DNA of 64,000 nt from an uncultured Lachnospiraceae bacterium (GCA_947570615.1 CANOVJ010000012.1:1-64000), one strand, 5' to 3'; counted from the stretch's first letter, positions 17,600 through 26,522 are shown. The notes: generated by a model not told the origin, from the sequence alone. A program made the numbers and translations.

Positions 17600-18916
17600 T
17601 TATTTCTTTTTCTTCGCAAGCTGCATTTTGCGCATGGATTTGATGACCTGGGTGAGCGGGCGTTTTGCCGGACAGACGAAGCTGCAGCAGCCGCACTCGC
17701 AGCATTCCATGCCGTTGTTTTTCAGGAAAGCCTCCTCGTCATAATGCTCCGCATAGTCCGCCAGCTTCCTGGGCACCACTCTCCCCGGACAGGCCTCCAC
17801 ACACTTGCCGCAGTTGATGCAGGGGCCGGGCTCCATGGCGGAGACCTCATCCCTGGTCAGGCACAGAAGGGCCGAGGAGGTTTTGGTGGTGGGCACATCC
17901 AGGTCAAAGATCCCGAATCCCATCATGGGGCCTCCTGATACGATCTTCACCGGCGGCTGCTTAAAGCCCCCCGCCTCCTCGATCAGCTCATGATAGTTGG
18001 TACCGATCCGCACCCTGAAATTCCGGGGATCCGCAACCGCGTCCCCGGTCACCGTCACGATCCTGTACAGCAGCGGGCGTCCGCAGATCACCGCGTTGTA
18101 GATGGCGATCACCGTATCCACATTGTTGACCACGCACCCCGCGTCCGCCGGAAGCATGGCAGAATGGATGGCGCGCCCCGTGGTGGCATAAATGAGCTGC
18201 CGCTCCGATCCCTGGGGATATTTGGTCTTAAGAGCCTTGACCGTGATCCTGCTCTCATCCTGAGTGAGCTTTTTCAGCTTCTCGATACAGTCCGGCTTGT
18301 TATCCTCCACGGCCAGAATCCCTCTGGCATTTTCGAACAGACTTAAGGAGACCTTAAGTCCGCCGATGAGCTTTTCCGGCTCCTCAAGCATCTTGCGGTA
18401 ATCGGAGGTGAGATACGGCTCACATTCCGCGCAGTTTACAATCACATATTCTATTTTCTCCGGTTTCCTGGGCGAGAGCTTCACCGCGGTGGGAAAGCCG
18501 GCTCCTCCCATTCCCACGATTCCCGCCTCCCTGATCAGAGAAATCTTCTCCTCCCGGGTGAGCGTCTCAAAGGGCGGAACCTTCTTCCATTCCACCTCCT
18601 GATAGAGTCCGTCGTTTTCGATGACAATGCTCATCACATTATCACCCGTGACCACTCTTCTCGGCTCTATGGCCTTCACCGTCCCTGAGACAGAAGCATA
18701 GATCGGCGCGGACACAAATCCGCCCGCCTCCGCAATCTTCTGTCCCGTCAGCACCTTATCGCCCTTTTTTACAATGGGCTGGGCCGGGGCCCCGATATGC
18801 TGGGACAGAGGATAGATCAGATCGCCTTTGGGCAAAACCTCCTTAATCGGCTTGTCTTTGGACAGATCCTTTCCATCATAGGGATGAATCCCTCCCGCAA
18901 ATGTCAACTTTGCCAC
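17600..18916 (-). CDS. rnfC: Rnf complex subunit RnfC (NAD-side electron exit)
   Basis: The 438-residue soluble subunit passes electrons to NAD+. It has an N-terminal barrel-sandwich region, an FMN/NADH-binding NuoF-like core (GIVGMGGAGFPTAVKL near 143), and two 4Fe-4S motifs (CINCGKCVEACP, CCECGCCSFVCP). The start is a GTG preceded by GAAGGGA; the first residues (M)AKLTFAGGIHPYDG match the family N-terminus. As first gene of rnfCDGEAB plus the aldo-keto reductase, its leader contains the tandem hairpin repeat at 18981-19053. Confidence 0.96.
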   Translation of the reverse strand: MAKLTFAGGIHPYDGKDLSKDKPIKEVLPKGDLIYPLSQHIGAPAQPIVKKGDKVLTGQKIAEAGGFVSAPIYASVSGTVKAIEPRRVVTGDNVMSIVIENDGLYQEVEWKKVPPFETLTREEKISLIREAGIVGMGGAGFPTAVKLSPRKPEKIEYVIVNCAECEPYLTSDYRKMLEEPEKLIGGLKVSLSLFENARGILAVEDNKPDCIEKLKKLTQDESRITVKALKTKYPQGSERQLIYATTGRAIHSAMLPADAGCVVNNVDTVIAIYNAVICGRPLLYRIVTVTGDAVADPRNFRVRIGTNYHELIEEAGGFKQPPVKIVSGGPMMGFGIFDLDVPTTKTSSALLCLTRDEVSAMEPGPCINCGKCVEACPGRVVPRKLADYAEHYDEEAFLKNNGMECCECGCCSFVCPAKRPLTQVIKSMRKMQLAKKKK

Positions 18917-18980
18917 TTGATTCCCTTCTTTCCTTACTGTATTTTAACCCGTCCGCCGGGCAGTAAATTTTCTTTTTAAC

Positions 18981-19053
18981 AACGGACAGTTCGCGGAACG
19001 TGCTGTCCGTTGTTTAACATAAGGACAGTTCGCGGAGCGTGCTGTCCGTTGTT
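18981..19053. repeat. Tandem pair of dispersed hairpin repeats, copies 3 and 4
   Basis: Two near-identical units with a 39-base period each contain GGACAGTTCGCGGA...CGTGCTGTCC. GGACAG pairs with CTGTCC, and the inner GTTC/GAAC also pair. The spacer TGTTTAACATAA links them. Related single copies lie at 7364-7406 and 10465-10503. The pair is in the rnf leader and upstream of the LytM-like gene. Confidence 0.75.
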
Positions 19054-19208
19054 ATGGTCACTGTAATTCCTGTTGCAACACATTCTATGAGCGAAACGGC
19101 GTCTTTATTAAATATACTATTTTTTTGTCAGATTTACAACAACACTTTGTCTGTTTTTATCTGTTTTCTTCTTTTCCTGTCATCCGGCTTTTTGCAGAAA
19201 ATAATCAT

Positions 19209-19237
19209 TTGCTCACTTTTTATGAATATGGTATACT
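19209..19237 (+). promoter_or_regulatory. Sigma-A-type promoter of the LytM/bactofilin unit
   Basis: TTGCTC (19209-19214) and TATACT (19232-19237) are spaced by 17 bases. The start of transcription is expected about 60 bases before the ATG at 19304. Confidence 0.65.
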
Positions 19238-19303
19238 GGTAAGGCAAAGAGATTTGTACCTGCGTACCGGACTTGCAGGTTACGGAAAGACACAGGGATT
19301 TTT

Positions 19304-20089
19304 ATGAAACGTCAGCGACATAAGCATAAGGACTCCTTTTCCATCCTTTTCATTTCACATATGGGAAAAAGCAGCAGACAGCTTCATGTTACTACCTTTG
19401 CATTCCGTCTGCTTCTTTTTGCGTTATTCCTGTTTTGCAGCGCTGTGATCTGGCTTATTTTACAGGTTCCCTTCGCCGCCCGGCAGAAACAGGCCTTAAA
19501 TGCCCGGATCTGTGAACAGGAAAATAAGATAGAGCAACTCAGGGCCGAAAAGGAAGCCCTCGAGCAGGAAAAACATACGCTGGAACGGGAAAAGGAATTT
19601 TTACAGCTGGCAGGCAGAACCGGAGAAGAACAGGAGGCGTCCGGGTTCGCTCAGCCTTTGCAGGAAGGTCTTTCTTCAGAGGAAGGACAGTATACGCAGG
19701 ATGAAGCCGGGAGGCAGGATCCCTCCTTCCCGGGTCTCTCCCCTTCTTCACAGATGGGAATGCTTGTATCTCTTTACAGTCAGGAACAGCCTTATCTTTC
19801 CATCAACACGCACAGGGAGGATCATCTCATTGCGGCGGGCGACGGCGTTATAACCGCAGTCGGTTCCGACGACATATGGCCTCTCATCATCGAGGTGGAG
19901 CATGAAAACGGCTATCAGACACGTTATATGTGCCGGCAGATGGCGGAATTGCAGGTTGAGGAGGCAAAACGGGTGAAAGCCGGAGATATTCTGGCCGTAA
20001 TCACCTCCGACGACACGCAGTTGGACTATCAGGTCATCCTTGAGGGTGAACCGATTGATCCGCTTAACGTCATAGATGCGAAAGGATAA
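19304..20089 (+). CDS. Membrane protein with degenerate LytM/M23-like domain
   Basis: The 261-residue protein has a transmembrane helix at about residues 31-53, a coiled coil at about 65-102 (EKEALEQEKHTLEREKEF), a polar linker, and a C-terminal beta domain of M23 type (AAGDGVITAVGSDD, EVEHENGYQTRY, VKAGDILAVI). The zinc-binding HXXXD and HXH residues are not where active M23 enzymes have them, and the HXH position reads DYQ. It is probably a non-catalytic scaffold or activator, like EnvC- or SpoIIQ-type LytM factors. It precedes a bactofilin gene by 16 bases; such pairs act together in cell shape or wall growth. Confidence 0.75.
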   Translation: MKRQRHKHKDSFSILFISHMGKSSRQLHVTTFAFRLLLFALFLFCSAVIWLILQVPFAARQKQALNARICEQENKIEQLRAEKEALEQEKHTLEREKEFLQLAGRTGEEQEASGFAQPLQEGLSSEEGQYTQDEAGRQDPSFPGLSPSSQMGMLVSLYSQEQPYLSINTHREDHLIAAGDGVITAVGSDDIWPLIIEVEHENGYQTRYMCRQMAELQVEEAKRVKAGDILAVITSDDTQLDYQVILEGEPIDPLNVIDAKG

Positions 20090-20105
20090 AAGGAGGAATA
20101 CTATA

Positions 20106-20540
20106 ATGATAGGAAAAAGTAAAACCACTGTCTCTTCCGTAGAATCACGGACAAAGGTCGGAACGCTGATCGGCGAGGGGGCCGTCTTTGACGGCGACCT
20201 GAACGCCCCTGAATCAGTCAGGGTGGACGGAACCGTAAACGGAAACTGCACCTGTGAAAAAGAGCTGATCATCGGTCCCCAGGGCGCAATCCGGGGAAAT
20301 GTCTCCGCACAGAACATCGTCATCTCCGGTCAGGTGACAGGAGATCTGACGGTTCACGGGAAGTTGGAGCTGCTCTCCACCGGGAAAATCGTAGGCGATA
20401 TTGTGGCCAGGTCACTCGTAATCGACGAAAATGCATACTTCGACGGTCGCTGTACCATGACCACAGGCTCGGGCGACGCTCCCGTCAGGGAGCCCGTAAA
20501 CAGGCTTACAGACAAATCCGCAGAGTCTGACGAGAGTTAG
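20106..20540 (+). CDS. Bactofilin (polymer-forming cytoskeletal protein)
   Basis: The 144-residue protein has the repetitive beta-helix pattern of bactofilins: TLIGEGAVFDGDLNAPESVRVDG, then LIIGPQGAIRGNVSAQNIVI, then LLSTGKIVGDIVARSLVIDE. Flexible polar ends flank the core. The real start is ATG 20106, with AAAGGAGG nine bases upstream; an earlier in-frame ATG lies inside the preceding gene. Bactofilins polymerise without nucleotide and recruit wall enzymes, fitting the LytM-like neighbour. Confidence 0.9.
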   Translation: MIGKSKTTVSSVESRTKVGTLIGEGAVFDGDLNAPESVRVDGTVNGNCTCEKELIIGPQGAIRGNVSAQNIVISGQVTGDLTVHGKLELLSTGKIVGDIVARSLVIDENAYFDGRCTMTTGSGDAPVREPVNRLTDKSAESDES

Positions 20541-20560
20541 AGTAAGAACAGGAGGTACAA

Positions 20561-21664
20561 ATGAAAACAGAAGAGATTATTCTCGGTAATTTTCAGTTGA
20601 AATACCCGTTAGAACAACTGGCTCCTCTGGATCAGATCCTCTTTCTGGACATTGAGACCACCGGCTTTCTTTCTTCCGAGTCCGCCATCTATCTGATCGG
20701 CAGCGCCTTTTACTCGGGGGGAAACTGGATCATCCGCCAGTGGTTCGCTCAGTCGCCCGACGAGGAACCGGAGCTGATCAGATCCTTTCTGGCCTTTGCC
20801 GGAGATTTCAGTTATCTGATCCATTATAATGGAAACAGCTTCGATCTCCCCTTCATCAAACGCAAGGCCAGCCAGTATGGCCTGTCCTGCCGTTTCAATG
20901 AAATGGAAGGTCTGGATATTTATCGCCGTATCGCGCCCTACAAAAACTTCCTGAAGCTCTCCGACTGTAAGCTTAAGACGGTGGAAAGCTTTCTGGGAAT
21001 TAAGCGCGAGGACAGCTTCAGCGGCGGAGAGCTGATACGGGTGTACCGGGAATATATCTTTTCTCACGATTACAATCTGTACCACACGTTGCTTCTGCAC
21101 AACTCTGACGATATGAAGGGGATGCTGGAGATTCTGCCGGTTCTGGCCTTTTATGACCTGTTCAACAACAGCATCAGGGCCCGTAAGGTTCAGGCCAACT
21201 ATTACAATGATATACACGGCGTTCCCAGAAAGGAGCTCATGCTGCAGCTCGTTTTCTCCTCCCCGCTTCCGGTTCCCGTCTCCTATATGAGAAAGGGCTG
21301 CCATTTCAAGGGGGAAGGACACGAGGGCATCCTGATTGTTCCCATCTACGAGGAAGAGCTTAAATATTTCTATGCCAACTATAAGGATTACTACTATCTT
21401 CCCACAGAGGATATGGCCCTTCACAAGGCAATATCTTCCTTTGTTGACAGGGATTACCGGGAACAGGCCACCGCGGCCAACTGCTATACCAGGAAATTTT
21501 CCTGCTATCTTCCTCAGTGGAAAATACTTGTAGAACCCTTTTTTAAGAGGGAATACGAGGGAAAAGAACTGTTCTTCGAACTGACAGACGATATCAAAAA
21601 AAACCGGCAGCTCTTTTCAGATTATGCCAGCCATGTCCTGTGCTCTATGGCCGCGCAGGAATGA
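20561..21664 (+). CDS. YprB-like RNase H-fold exonuclease domain protein
   Basis: The 367-residue protein has an N-terminal DEDD-type nuclease fold. FLDIETTGF near residue 29 supplies the Asp and Glu, LIHYNGNSFDLPFIKRKA near 87 the second Asp, and LLLHNSDDMKGMLEI near 182 the last acidic position. This matches the RNase_H_2/YprB family of Firmicutes, whose target is not established. The C-terminal half (residues 210-367) has no assigned domain. AGGAGG precedes the ATG, and it follows the bactofilin gene by 20 bases. Confidence 0.82.
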   Translation: MKTEEIILGNFQLKYPLEQLAPLDQILFLDIETTGFLSSESAIYLIGSAFYSGGNWIIRQWFAQSPDEEPELIRSFLAFAGDFSYLIHYNGNSFDLPFIKRKASQYGLSCRFNEMEGLDIYRRIAPYKNFLKLSDCKLKTVESFLGIKREDSFSGGELIRVYREYIFSHDYNLYHTLLLHNSDDMKGMLEILPVLAFYDLFNNSIRARKVQANYYNDIHGVPRKELMLQLVFSSPLPVPVSYMRKGCHFKGEGHEGILIVPIYEEELKYFYANYKDYYYLPTEDMALHKAISSFVDRDYREQATAANCYTRKFSCYLPQWKILVEPFFKREYEGKELFFELTDDIKKNRQLFSDYASHVLCSMAAQE

Positions 21665-21700
21665 TACACGCCGGGGTTTATGCACTTCCCGACGACACAA

Positions 21701-21725
21701 CGGGCAGGGAACATCTCCCTGCCCG
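21701..21725. terminator. Bidirectional hairpin between YprB-like and cheR
   Basis: Arms CGGGCAGGGA and TCCCTGCCCG flank a 5-base loop, followed on the plus strand by GTTATTTTGTG. It separates two convergent genes. The arms are identical to those of the hairpin after citrate synthase. Confidence 0.65.
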
Positions 21726-21726
21726 G

Positions 21727-22509
21727 TTATTTTGTGCGTTCATAATAATATGGATTCTTGCGGGTATATCCAATCTCCCTGTAATTGAGGATCTGCTCGG
21801 AATTCCCGATAAAGAGCATCCCCCCCCGAACAAGGGACCGGTAAAACTTTCGAAATACCAGATCCTTCGCTTCCTCCGTGAAATAAATCAGCACATTCCT
21901 GCACACGATCATGTCATAGTAATCCTTCGGGAAATCATTCCCCAGAAGATTATGCTCTCTGAATTCCACCCTGGATCTGATATCATGGGAAATCTGCCAG
22001 GAAAGACCTGTTTTGGTAAAATATTTTTTCTTAAGGTCCGCGGGAACCCCCGCAATGCTCTTCTCGCTGTACAGTCCCGTTTTCGCCTTGGCGATCACCT
22101 GCTTATCCAGATCCGTCGCCATAATATGGATCATATACAGAGGAATATATCTGGATAAAGCCATAACAAGGGAGTACGGCTCGTCCCCTGTAGAACAGGC
22201 CGCACTCCATATTTTCAGATTCTGACCAAATTTGCCGATCAGCTCCGGTATAACGGTTCTCTCCATAATCTGCCACTGGTCGGTATCTCTGTAAAACTCC
22301 GACACGTTGATCGTCAGATAATTTACAAACTCCTCAAAGACAGCCCTGTCCGTCCGCAACACCTGCATGTAATTCTCATAGCCATTAATGCCGTGTTTCG
22401 CAATCAGCGCATCAATCCTGCGCTTCATCTGCTGTTCCTTGTAGGCATTTAAATCTATTCTGGTAAGACCCAACACAGCGCTTTTAAACTGTTCGTAACC
22501 ATAAGCCAT
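21727..22509 (-). CDS. cheR: CheR-type chemotaxis protein methyltransferase
   Basis: The 260-residue protein has the CheR N-terminal helical domain and a SAM-binding domain with IWSAACSTGDEPYSLVMAL near residue 90. The family motif ITDLDK appears here as IMATDLDKQVIAKA, and YDMIVCRNVLIYF lies near 183. It should methylate glutamates of chemoreceptors. No other chemotaxis gene is in the window. A run of eight G on the coding strand (21820-21827) encodes the Gly-Gly before MLFIGN; a one-base slip would replace about the last 32 residues. It ends convergent with the YprB-like gene. Confidence 0.93.
   Translation of the reverse strand: MAYGYEQFKSAVLGLTRIDLNAYKEQQMKRRIDALIAKHGINGYENYMQVLRTDRAVFEEFVNYLTINVSEFYRDTDQWQIMERTVIPELIGKFGQNLKIWSAACSTGDEPYSLVMALSRYIPLYMIHIMATDLDKQVIAKAKTGLYSEKSIAGVPADLKKKYFTKTGLSWQISHDIRSRVEFREHNLLGNDFPKDYYDMIVCRNVLIYFTEEAKDLVFRKFYRSLVRGGMLFIGNSEQILNYREIGYTRKNPYYYERTK
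21820..21827 (-). repeat. G(8) tract inside cheR
   Basis: Eight consecutive C on the plus strand are eight G in the cheR coding strand. The present length keeps the frame open. It is the only run of eight or more outside the glycan locus. Confidence 0.9.
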
Positions 22510-22532
22510 CGCTAATCCGCCCTGCTCTTTAA

Positions 22533-23675
22533 TTATGCTTCCTGAGAATCTTCCGCATCCTCGTAAACCGAAACTGCCTCCGCATCCTCCGACGCTGTCC
22601 TTACCTCTTCCCTCTCGGCATTGGAAGCCTGCAGAGCCTTGATGCTTAAGCTGATCTTTCGATCCTCGCTCTTGAAGTCAACCACCCTGGCGGTAACCTC
22701 CTCGCCGACTCTGAGAATATCCGACGGCTTCTCGATATGATCTCTGGAAATCTGTGAAACATGTAAAAGGGCGTCCACGCCGGGCTCAAGCTCAATAAAT
22801 GCGCCAAAGTCCGTCATCCTTGCGACCTTTCCTGTAACAACATTGCCGATGGCGTATTTCTCGTCAGCGCCCTTCCAGGGATTGTTCTCTTCGAATTTAA
22901 GGCTTAACGCAATCTTGGTGCCGGAAATATCCTTGATGAAGGTGGTAACCTTCTCGCCAACCTTAAATACCTTTTTGGGATTTTCAACACGCCCCCAGGA
23001 CATCTCGGAAATATGGAGAAGCCCGTCCGCTCCGCCGATATCGATAAAAGCGCCAAAATCGGTCACATTCTTTACGACACCTTCCATCACATCCCCGATC
23101 CGGATGCTCTCAAGAAGCTTTCTCTGCATCTCAGCCTTCTCCGCAACCAGAAGCTGCTTGCGGTCGCCGATATATCTTCTCCTTCTGGGATTGTACTCGC
23201 TGATCACAAACTGAATCTCCTGTCCGGCATATTTGCCAAGATCCTTCTCGTACACATCCGACACCAGACTTGCAGGGATAAAAATCCTGATCTCGTCTAT
23301 GATTACACTCAGACCGCCCTCAAGCACTCTTGCCACTTTGGCGGTGAGAACCTCCTTATTGTTAAAGGCCTCCTCAATTCTCTTGTTTCCACGGTCAGCC
23401 GCCAGTCTCTTGTAGGTTAAAATAACCTGTCCATCGCCATCATTTACCTTGAGAACCTTCACCTCCATGGTGTCTCCCGGCTTCGCTATGCCCGTAAGAT
23501 CCACACCGGGCTCATTGGTATACTCGCTTCTGGTCAGGACGCCATCAGACTTATACCCGATGTTAAGAATGATCTCTTCCGGTTTCACATCGATAACCGT
23601 ACCTTCCACCACATCACCCGTATGTATGGTTTTTAATGATTCTTCCAACATTTGTTCAAAAGTTAATTCTGACAT
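22533..23675 (-). CDS. rpsA: S1-domain RNA-binding protein (ribosomal protein S1-like)
   Basis: The 380-residue protein has four S1 domains (about residues 18-90, 105-170, 190-260 and 275-345), seen from GDVVEGTVIDVKPEEIILNIG, GDVMEGVVKNVTDFGAFIDI and GKVARMTDFGAFIELEPG. An acidic tail follows. The ATG at 23675 has AGGAGG upstream and lies within the end of ispH, so the genes overlap by 20 bases. In many Clostridia the same pair is fused into one IspH-S1 protein; here they are separate but coupled. It likely helps mRNA binding at the ribosome. Confidence 0.92.
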   Translation of the reverse strand: MSELTFEQMLEESLKTIHTGDVVEGTVIDVKPEEIILNIGYKSDGVLTRSEYTNEPGVDLTGIAKPGDTMEVKVLKVNDGDGQVILTYKRLAADRGNKRIEEAFNNKEVLTAKVARVLEGGLSVIIDEIRIFIPASLVSDVYEKDLGKYAGQEIQFVISEYNPRRRRYIGDRKQLLVAEKAEMQRKLLESIRIGDVMEGVVKNVTDFGAFIDIGGADGLLHISEMSWGRVENPKKVFKVGEKVTTFIKDISGTKIALSLKFEENNPWKGADEKYAIGNVVTGKVARMTDFGAFIELEPGVDALLHVSQISRDHIEKPSDILRVGEEVTARVVDFKSEDRKISLSIKALQASNAEREEVRTASEDAEAVSVYEDAEDSQEA

Positions 23676-24504
23676 GATTTTGAACCTCCTCAATAATATT
23701 GTCAGGGGTGGAAGCCCCCGCGGTAATACCCACCAAAGCAGCAGTTTTAGGCAGTTCTAAATGCAAGTCATCCAGTGTCTGTATAAAACAGGTAGCGGCG
23801 CACTTTTCCTTACAGATTTCATACAGCTTCTGCGTGTTGGAACTGTGCCTGCCACCGATCACGATCATCGCATCAACTCCGGCCGCAATTTGCGCGGCTT
23901 CTTTTTGCCGAACTTCTGTTGCGTTACAGATAGTATTTACAACAGTAACATTGTAACCTAACTTTTGAAAAATTTCAACCAGTTCTTTAAATTTGTTGTA
24001 GTTAAATGTCGTTTGGGAGACCACACACAGGGGAACAGCCCTGTCTCTTGCAAAATTTTCGGCCTCACTGCGGGTCTCCACCACCTCCGCGGGGGTATGG
24101 GACCATCCCATGGTCCCCTCCACCTCGGGATGCCCGGCGTTCCCGATGATGACGATCTGCTTTCCCTCCCTGCTCTCCTTCTCCACGATGGTGTGGATTC
24201 GTTTTACAAAGGGACAGGTAGCGTCGATACACTCCAGCCCATTTCGCTCGATCAGCTCCTGGATGCGCCTGGGCACGCCATGGGAGCGGATCACCACCGT
24301 TCCCTCGTGTATCTGTGAGAGCTCCGTCTCATCCCTGATCACGCAGACCCCCTTTTTTTCCAGATCCCGCACGACCTCCTCGTTGTGTATGATTGATCCA
24401 TAGGTATAGATCCTTTTTCCGGCGCGGAGCTGTTCATAGACCGTATCCACCGCCCGCTTTACCCCGAAACAAAAGCCCGCGCTCCTGGCAAGTTTCACTT
24501 CCAT
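23656..24504 (-). CDS. ispH: 4-hydroxy-3-methylbut-2-enyl diphosphate reductase
   Basis: The 282-residue iron-sulfur enzyme catalyses the last step of the MEP isoprenoid pathway. The cluster cysteines sit in SAGFCFGVKRAVD, DATCPFVKR and NTICNATEVRQ, and GSIIHNEEVV and SHGVPRR are conserved. It lies five bases downstream of cmk and overlaps the S1 gene, the usual clostridial arrangement. Confidence 0.96.
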   Translation of the reverse strand: MEVKLARSAGFCFGVKRAVDTVYEQLRAGKRIYTYGSIIHNEEVVRDLEKKGVCVIRDETELSQIHEGTVVIRSHGVPRRIQELIERNGLECIDATCPFVKRIHTIVEKESREGKQIVIIGNAGHPEVEGTMGWSHTPAEVVETRSEAENFARDRAVPLCVVSQTTFNYNKFKELVEIFQKLGYNVTVVNTICNATEVRQKEAAQIAAGVDAMIVIGGRHSSNTQKLYEICKEKCAATCFIQTLDDLHLELPKTAALVGITAGASTPDNIIEEVQNHVRINF

Positions 24505-24509
24505 AGTTA

Positions 24510-25181
24510 TTACTGTACTCCTTCTTTACACAGATTCAGAATGGCCTGGACAACCTCCTCGATATCCATATGGGAGGAGTCGATAAGCACCGCGTCCTCT
24601 GCCTGCTTTAAGGGGGCGATCTCACGATTCATGTCCTGTCTGTCCCTGATGATGATATCCTCCTCAATCTTCGAAAGGTCGCATTCCTCCCCCTTCGCCC
24701 GCAGCTCCTCGCAGCGCCTTGCGGCTCTGACCTTGGCGCTGGCCGTCAGATACACCTTCACATCCGCGTCCGGCAGCACGCAGGTACCGATATCCCGTCC
24801 GTCCATCACCACATCGTTTGTGCTGGCCAGCTCCTTCTGCAGGGCAGTGAGACGTTCTCTCACCCTGGGATTGGGGCTGGTGTGGCGGGACGCCATGTTT
24901 CCCACCTCCTCTGTGCGGATCAGGCCGTTTACGTTTTCCCCGTTCAGGAGCACTACCTGCTCCCCGTCCTCATAGCGGATGGAGATATCTGCCTCCACGC
25001 ATTTTTCTTCTATGGCGGCGGTGTCCCCCGGCTTTACGCCCTGATTCAGCAGAAAAAGCGCCATCGCCCGGTACATGGCCCCTGTATCCACATAAATATA
25101 TCCTCTCTTCTGCGCCACCTTTCTGGCAACAGTGCTCTTACCGGCCCCTGCCGGGCCGTCTATCGCAATCTGGTAACTCAC
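24510..25181 (-). CDS. cmk: Cytidylate kinase
   Basis: The 223-residue kinase phosphorylates CMP and dCMP. The P-loop IDGPAGAGKSTVARKVA lies at residues 6-22, then YVDTGAMYRAMAL, and DGRDIGTCVLPDADVKVYLTA near 127. Length and motifs match bacterial Cmk. It is the first gene of cmk-ispH-S1. Confidence 0.96.
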   Translation of the reverse strand: MSYQIAIDGPAGAGKSTVARKVAQKRGYIYVDTGAMYRAMALFLLNQGVKPGDTAAIEEKCVEADISIRYEDGEQVVLLNGENVNGLIRTEEVGNMASRHTSPNPRVRERLTALQKELASTNDVVMDGRDIGTCVLPDADVKVYLTASAKVRAARRCEELRAKGEECDLSKIEEDIIIRDRQDMNREIAPLKQAEDAVLIDSSHMDIEEVVQAILNLCKEGVQ

Positions 25182-25274
25182 GTTGTTTCCCCTTTCTGAA
25201 AAAAATCAATTAACTGGTCAATTAACTGGACTGCTTTGCTCAGCCGACCTTAAGCCCGCCGGCAGTCAGAGCAA

Positions 25275-26522
25275 TTATTCTTCTTTTGCCGCGCTCACTC
25301 CGGCCAGATATCCGGTGGACCAGGCGATCTGCAAATTGAAGCCTCCGGTCACGGCGTCCAGGTCCAGAAGCTCCCCCGCGAAATACAGCCCCCGAATCAG
25401 TCGGGACTCCATGGTGGAGGGATTTACTTCCTTTACACGGACTCCTCCCTGGGTCACAATGGCCTCCGAAAATCCCCTGGTTCCCGTCACCGTCAGCGTA
25501 AGATTTTTCAGAAGCTCCTCCAGTCCTGCGCGCTGTGAGCGGGTGATCCCGTTGACCTTTGTTTCCGGACAGATGCAGGAGAGCGAAACGATCACAGGAA
25601 TCATTTTGGATGGCAGAAGCTCCTCCAGAGCATTTTTAAACAGACGGTTTTTATTCTTCTCAAAATCCCGCAGAATCCGGGTATCGAGCTGCTCCCTGGA
25701 GAGGGCCGGTTTCAGATCAATGTGAAGCTGTGCCTTCTGTCCGTAAAACCTCTTATTATAATAACTGCCGGCGCTTAAAATCAGAGGGCCGCTGACCCCG
25801 AAATGGGTAAACAGCATCTCTCCAAAGCCCTGATAAATTTTTTTCTTATCCTTTTCCAGCCGAACAGCCACATTCTTAAGGGAAAGTCCCTGCATCTGAG
25901 CGCACCAGCCCTCCTTCACCACAAAGGGGACCAGCGCAGGCCTGGGCTCCGTGAGCGTGTGCCCCATCTCCCTGGCCAGACGATAACCATCCCCGGTGGA
26001 GCCTGTGGCCTCATAGGATCTTCCGCCAGTGGCAAGGATCACCGCATCCGCCTTCAGGACCTCCCCGCCCGTCAGCCTCACGCCCGTCACATGCCGGGCC
26101 GGAGAATCTTCTCTCAGAACCTGCGTCATCTGCGTATGGAGCCGGATCTTAACCCCCAGCCTGTCCATCTCTCTGTTCAGCGCCGCGATCACATCAGAGG
26201 AGTGATCGGACAAAGGAAAAACTCTGCCGCCGCGTTCCTCTTTCAGTCTGCACCCCGCCCGACTGAAAAACTCCATGACAGCCTGATTGTCCAGCCTGTT
26301 AAAAGCGCTGTAAAAAAATTTTTCATTGCTTACAATACTTTTAAAAAAATCCTCTCTGTCACAGGAATTGGTCAGGTTACATCTGCCCTTTCCGGTGATA
26401 TAGATTTTTTTGCCGGTTTTCTCATTTTTTTCCAGCAGAGTAACCCGCGCGCCCTCCCCGGCCGCGCCGATGGCCGCCATCATTCCCGCCGCGCCGCCGC
26501 CTGCTACGATCACATGTCTCAT
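25275..26522 (-). CDS. HI0933/YhiN-family FAD flavoprotein
   Basis: The 415-residue flavoprotein starts with the FAD dinucleotide motif IVAGGGAAGMMAAIGAA and has the family signature TGKGRCNLTNSCD near residue 42. It ends in GGFNLQIAWSTGYLAG, binding FAD. One relative, BaiN of bile-acid 7-dehydroxylating Clostridium, was described as a bile-acid reductase, but most members have no known substrate and no other bai gene is here. I chose the ATG at 26522, which places the Rossmann motif at the N-terminus; a start at 26555 is possible. It follows the RpiR regulator by about 40 bases on the same strand. Confidence 0.87.
   Translation of the reverse strand: MRHVIVAGGGAAGMMAAIGAAGEGARVTLLEKNEKTGKKIYITGKGRCNLTNSCDREDFFKSIVSNEKFFYSAFNRLDNQAVMEFFSRAGCRLKEERGGRVFPLSDHSSDVIAALNREMDRLGVKIRLHTQMTQVLREDSPARHVTGVRLTGGEVLKADAVILATGGRSYEATGSTGDGYRLAREMGHTLTEPRPALVPFVVKEGWCAQMQGLSLKNVAVRLEKDKKKIYQGFGEMLFTHFGVSGPLILSAGSYYNKRFYGQKAQLHIDLKPALSREQLDTRILRDFEKNKNRLFKNALEELLPSKMIPVIVSLSCICPETKVNGITRSQRAGLEELLKNLTLTVTGTRGFSEAIVTQGGVRVKEVNPSTMESRLIRGLYFAGELLDLDAVTGGFNLQIAWSTGYLAGVSAAKEE

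Larger units (their letters stand above)
18917..19303. other. 387-bp divergent region between rnfC and a LytM-like gene
   Basis: The region contains the tandem hairpin repeat (18981-19053), a good plus-strand promoter (19209-19237) and, presumably, the rnf promoter on the minus strand. For the latter I see only weak candidates such as TAAAAT close to rnfC. No further gene is supported; short open frames here lack ribosome binding sites. Confidence 0.5.

Noticed and set aside
25275-26522. Calling the flavoprotein BaiN, a bile-acid reductase
   Set aside because: The HI0933 family is broad and present in most bacteria; there are no other bile-acid genes here to support that role.
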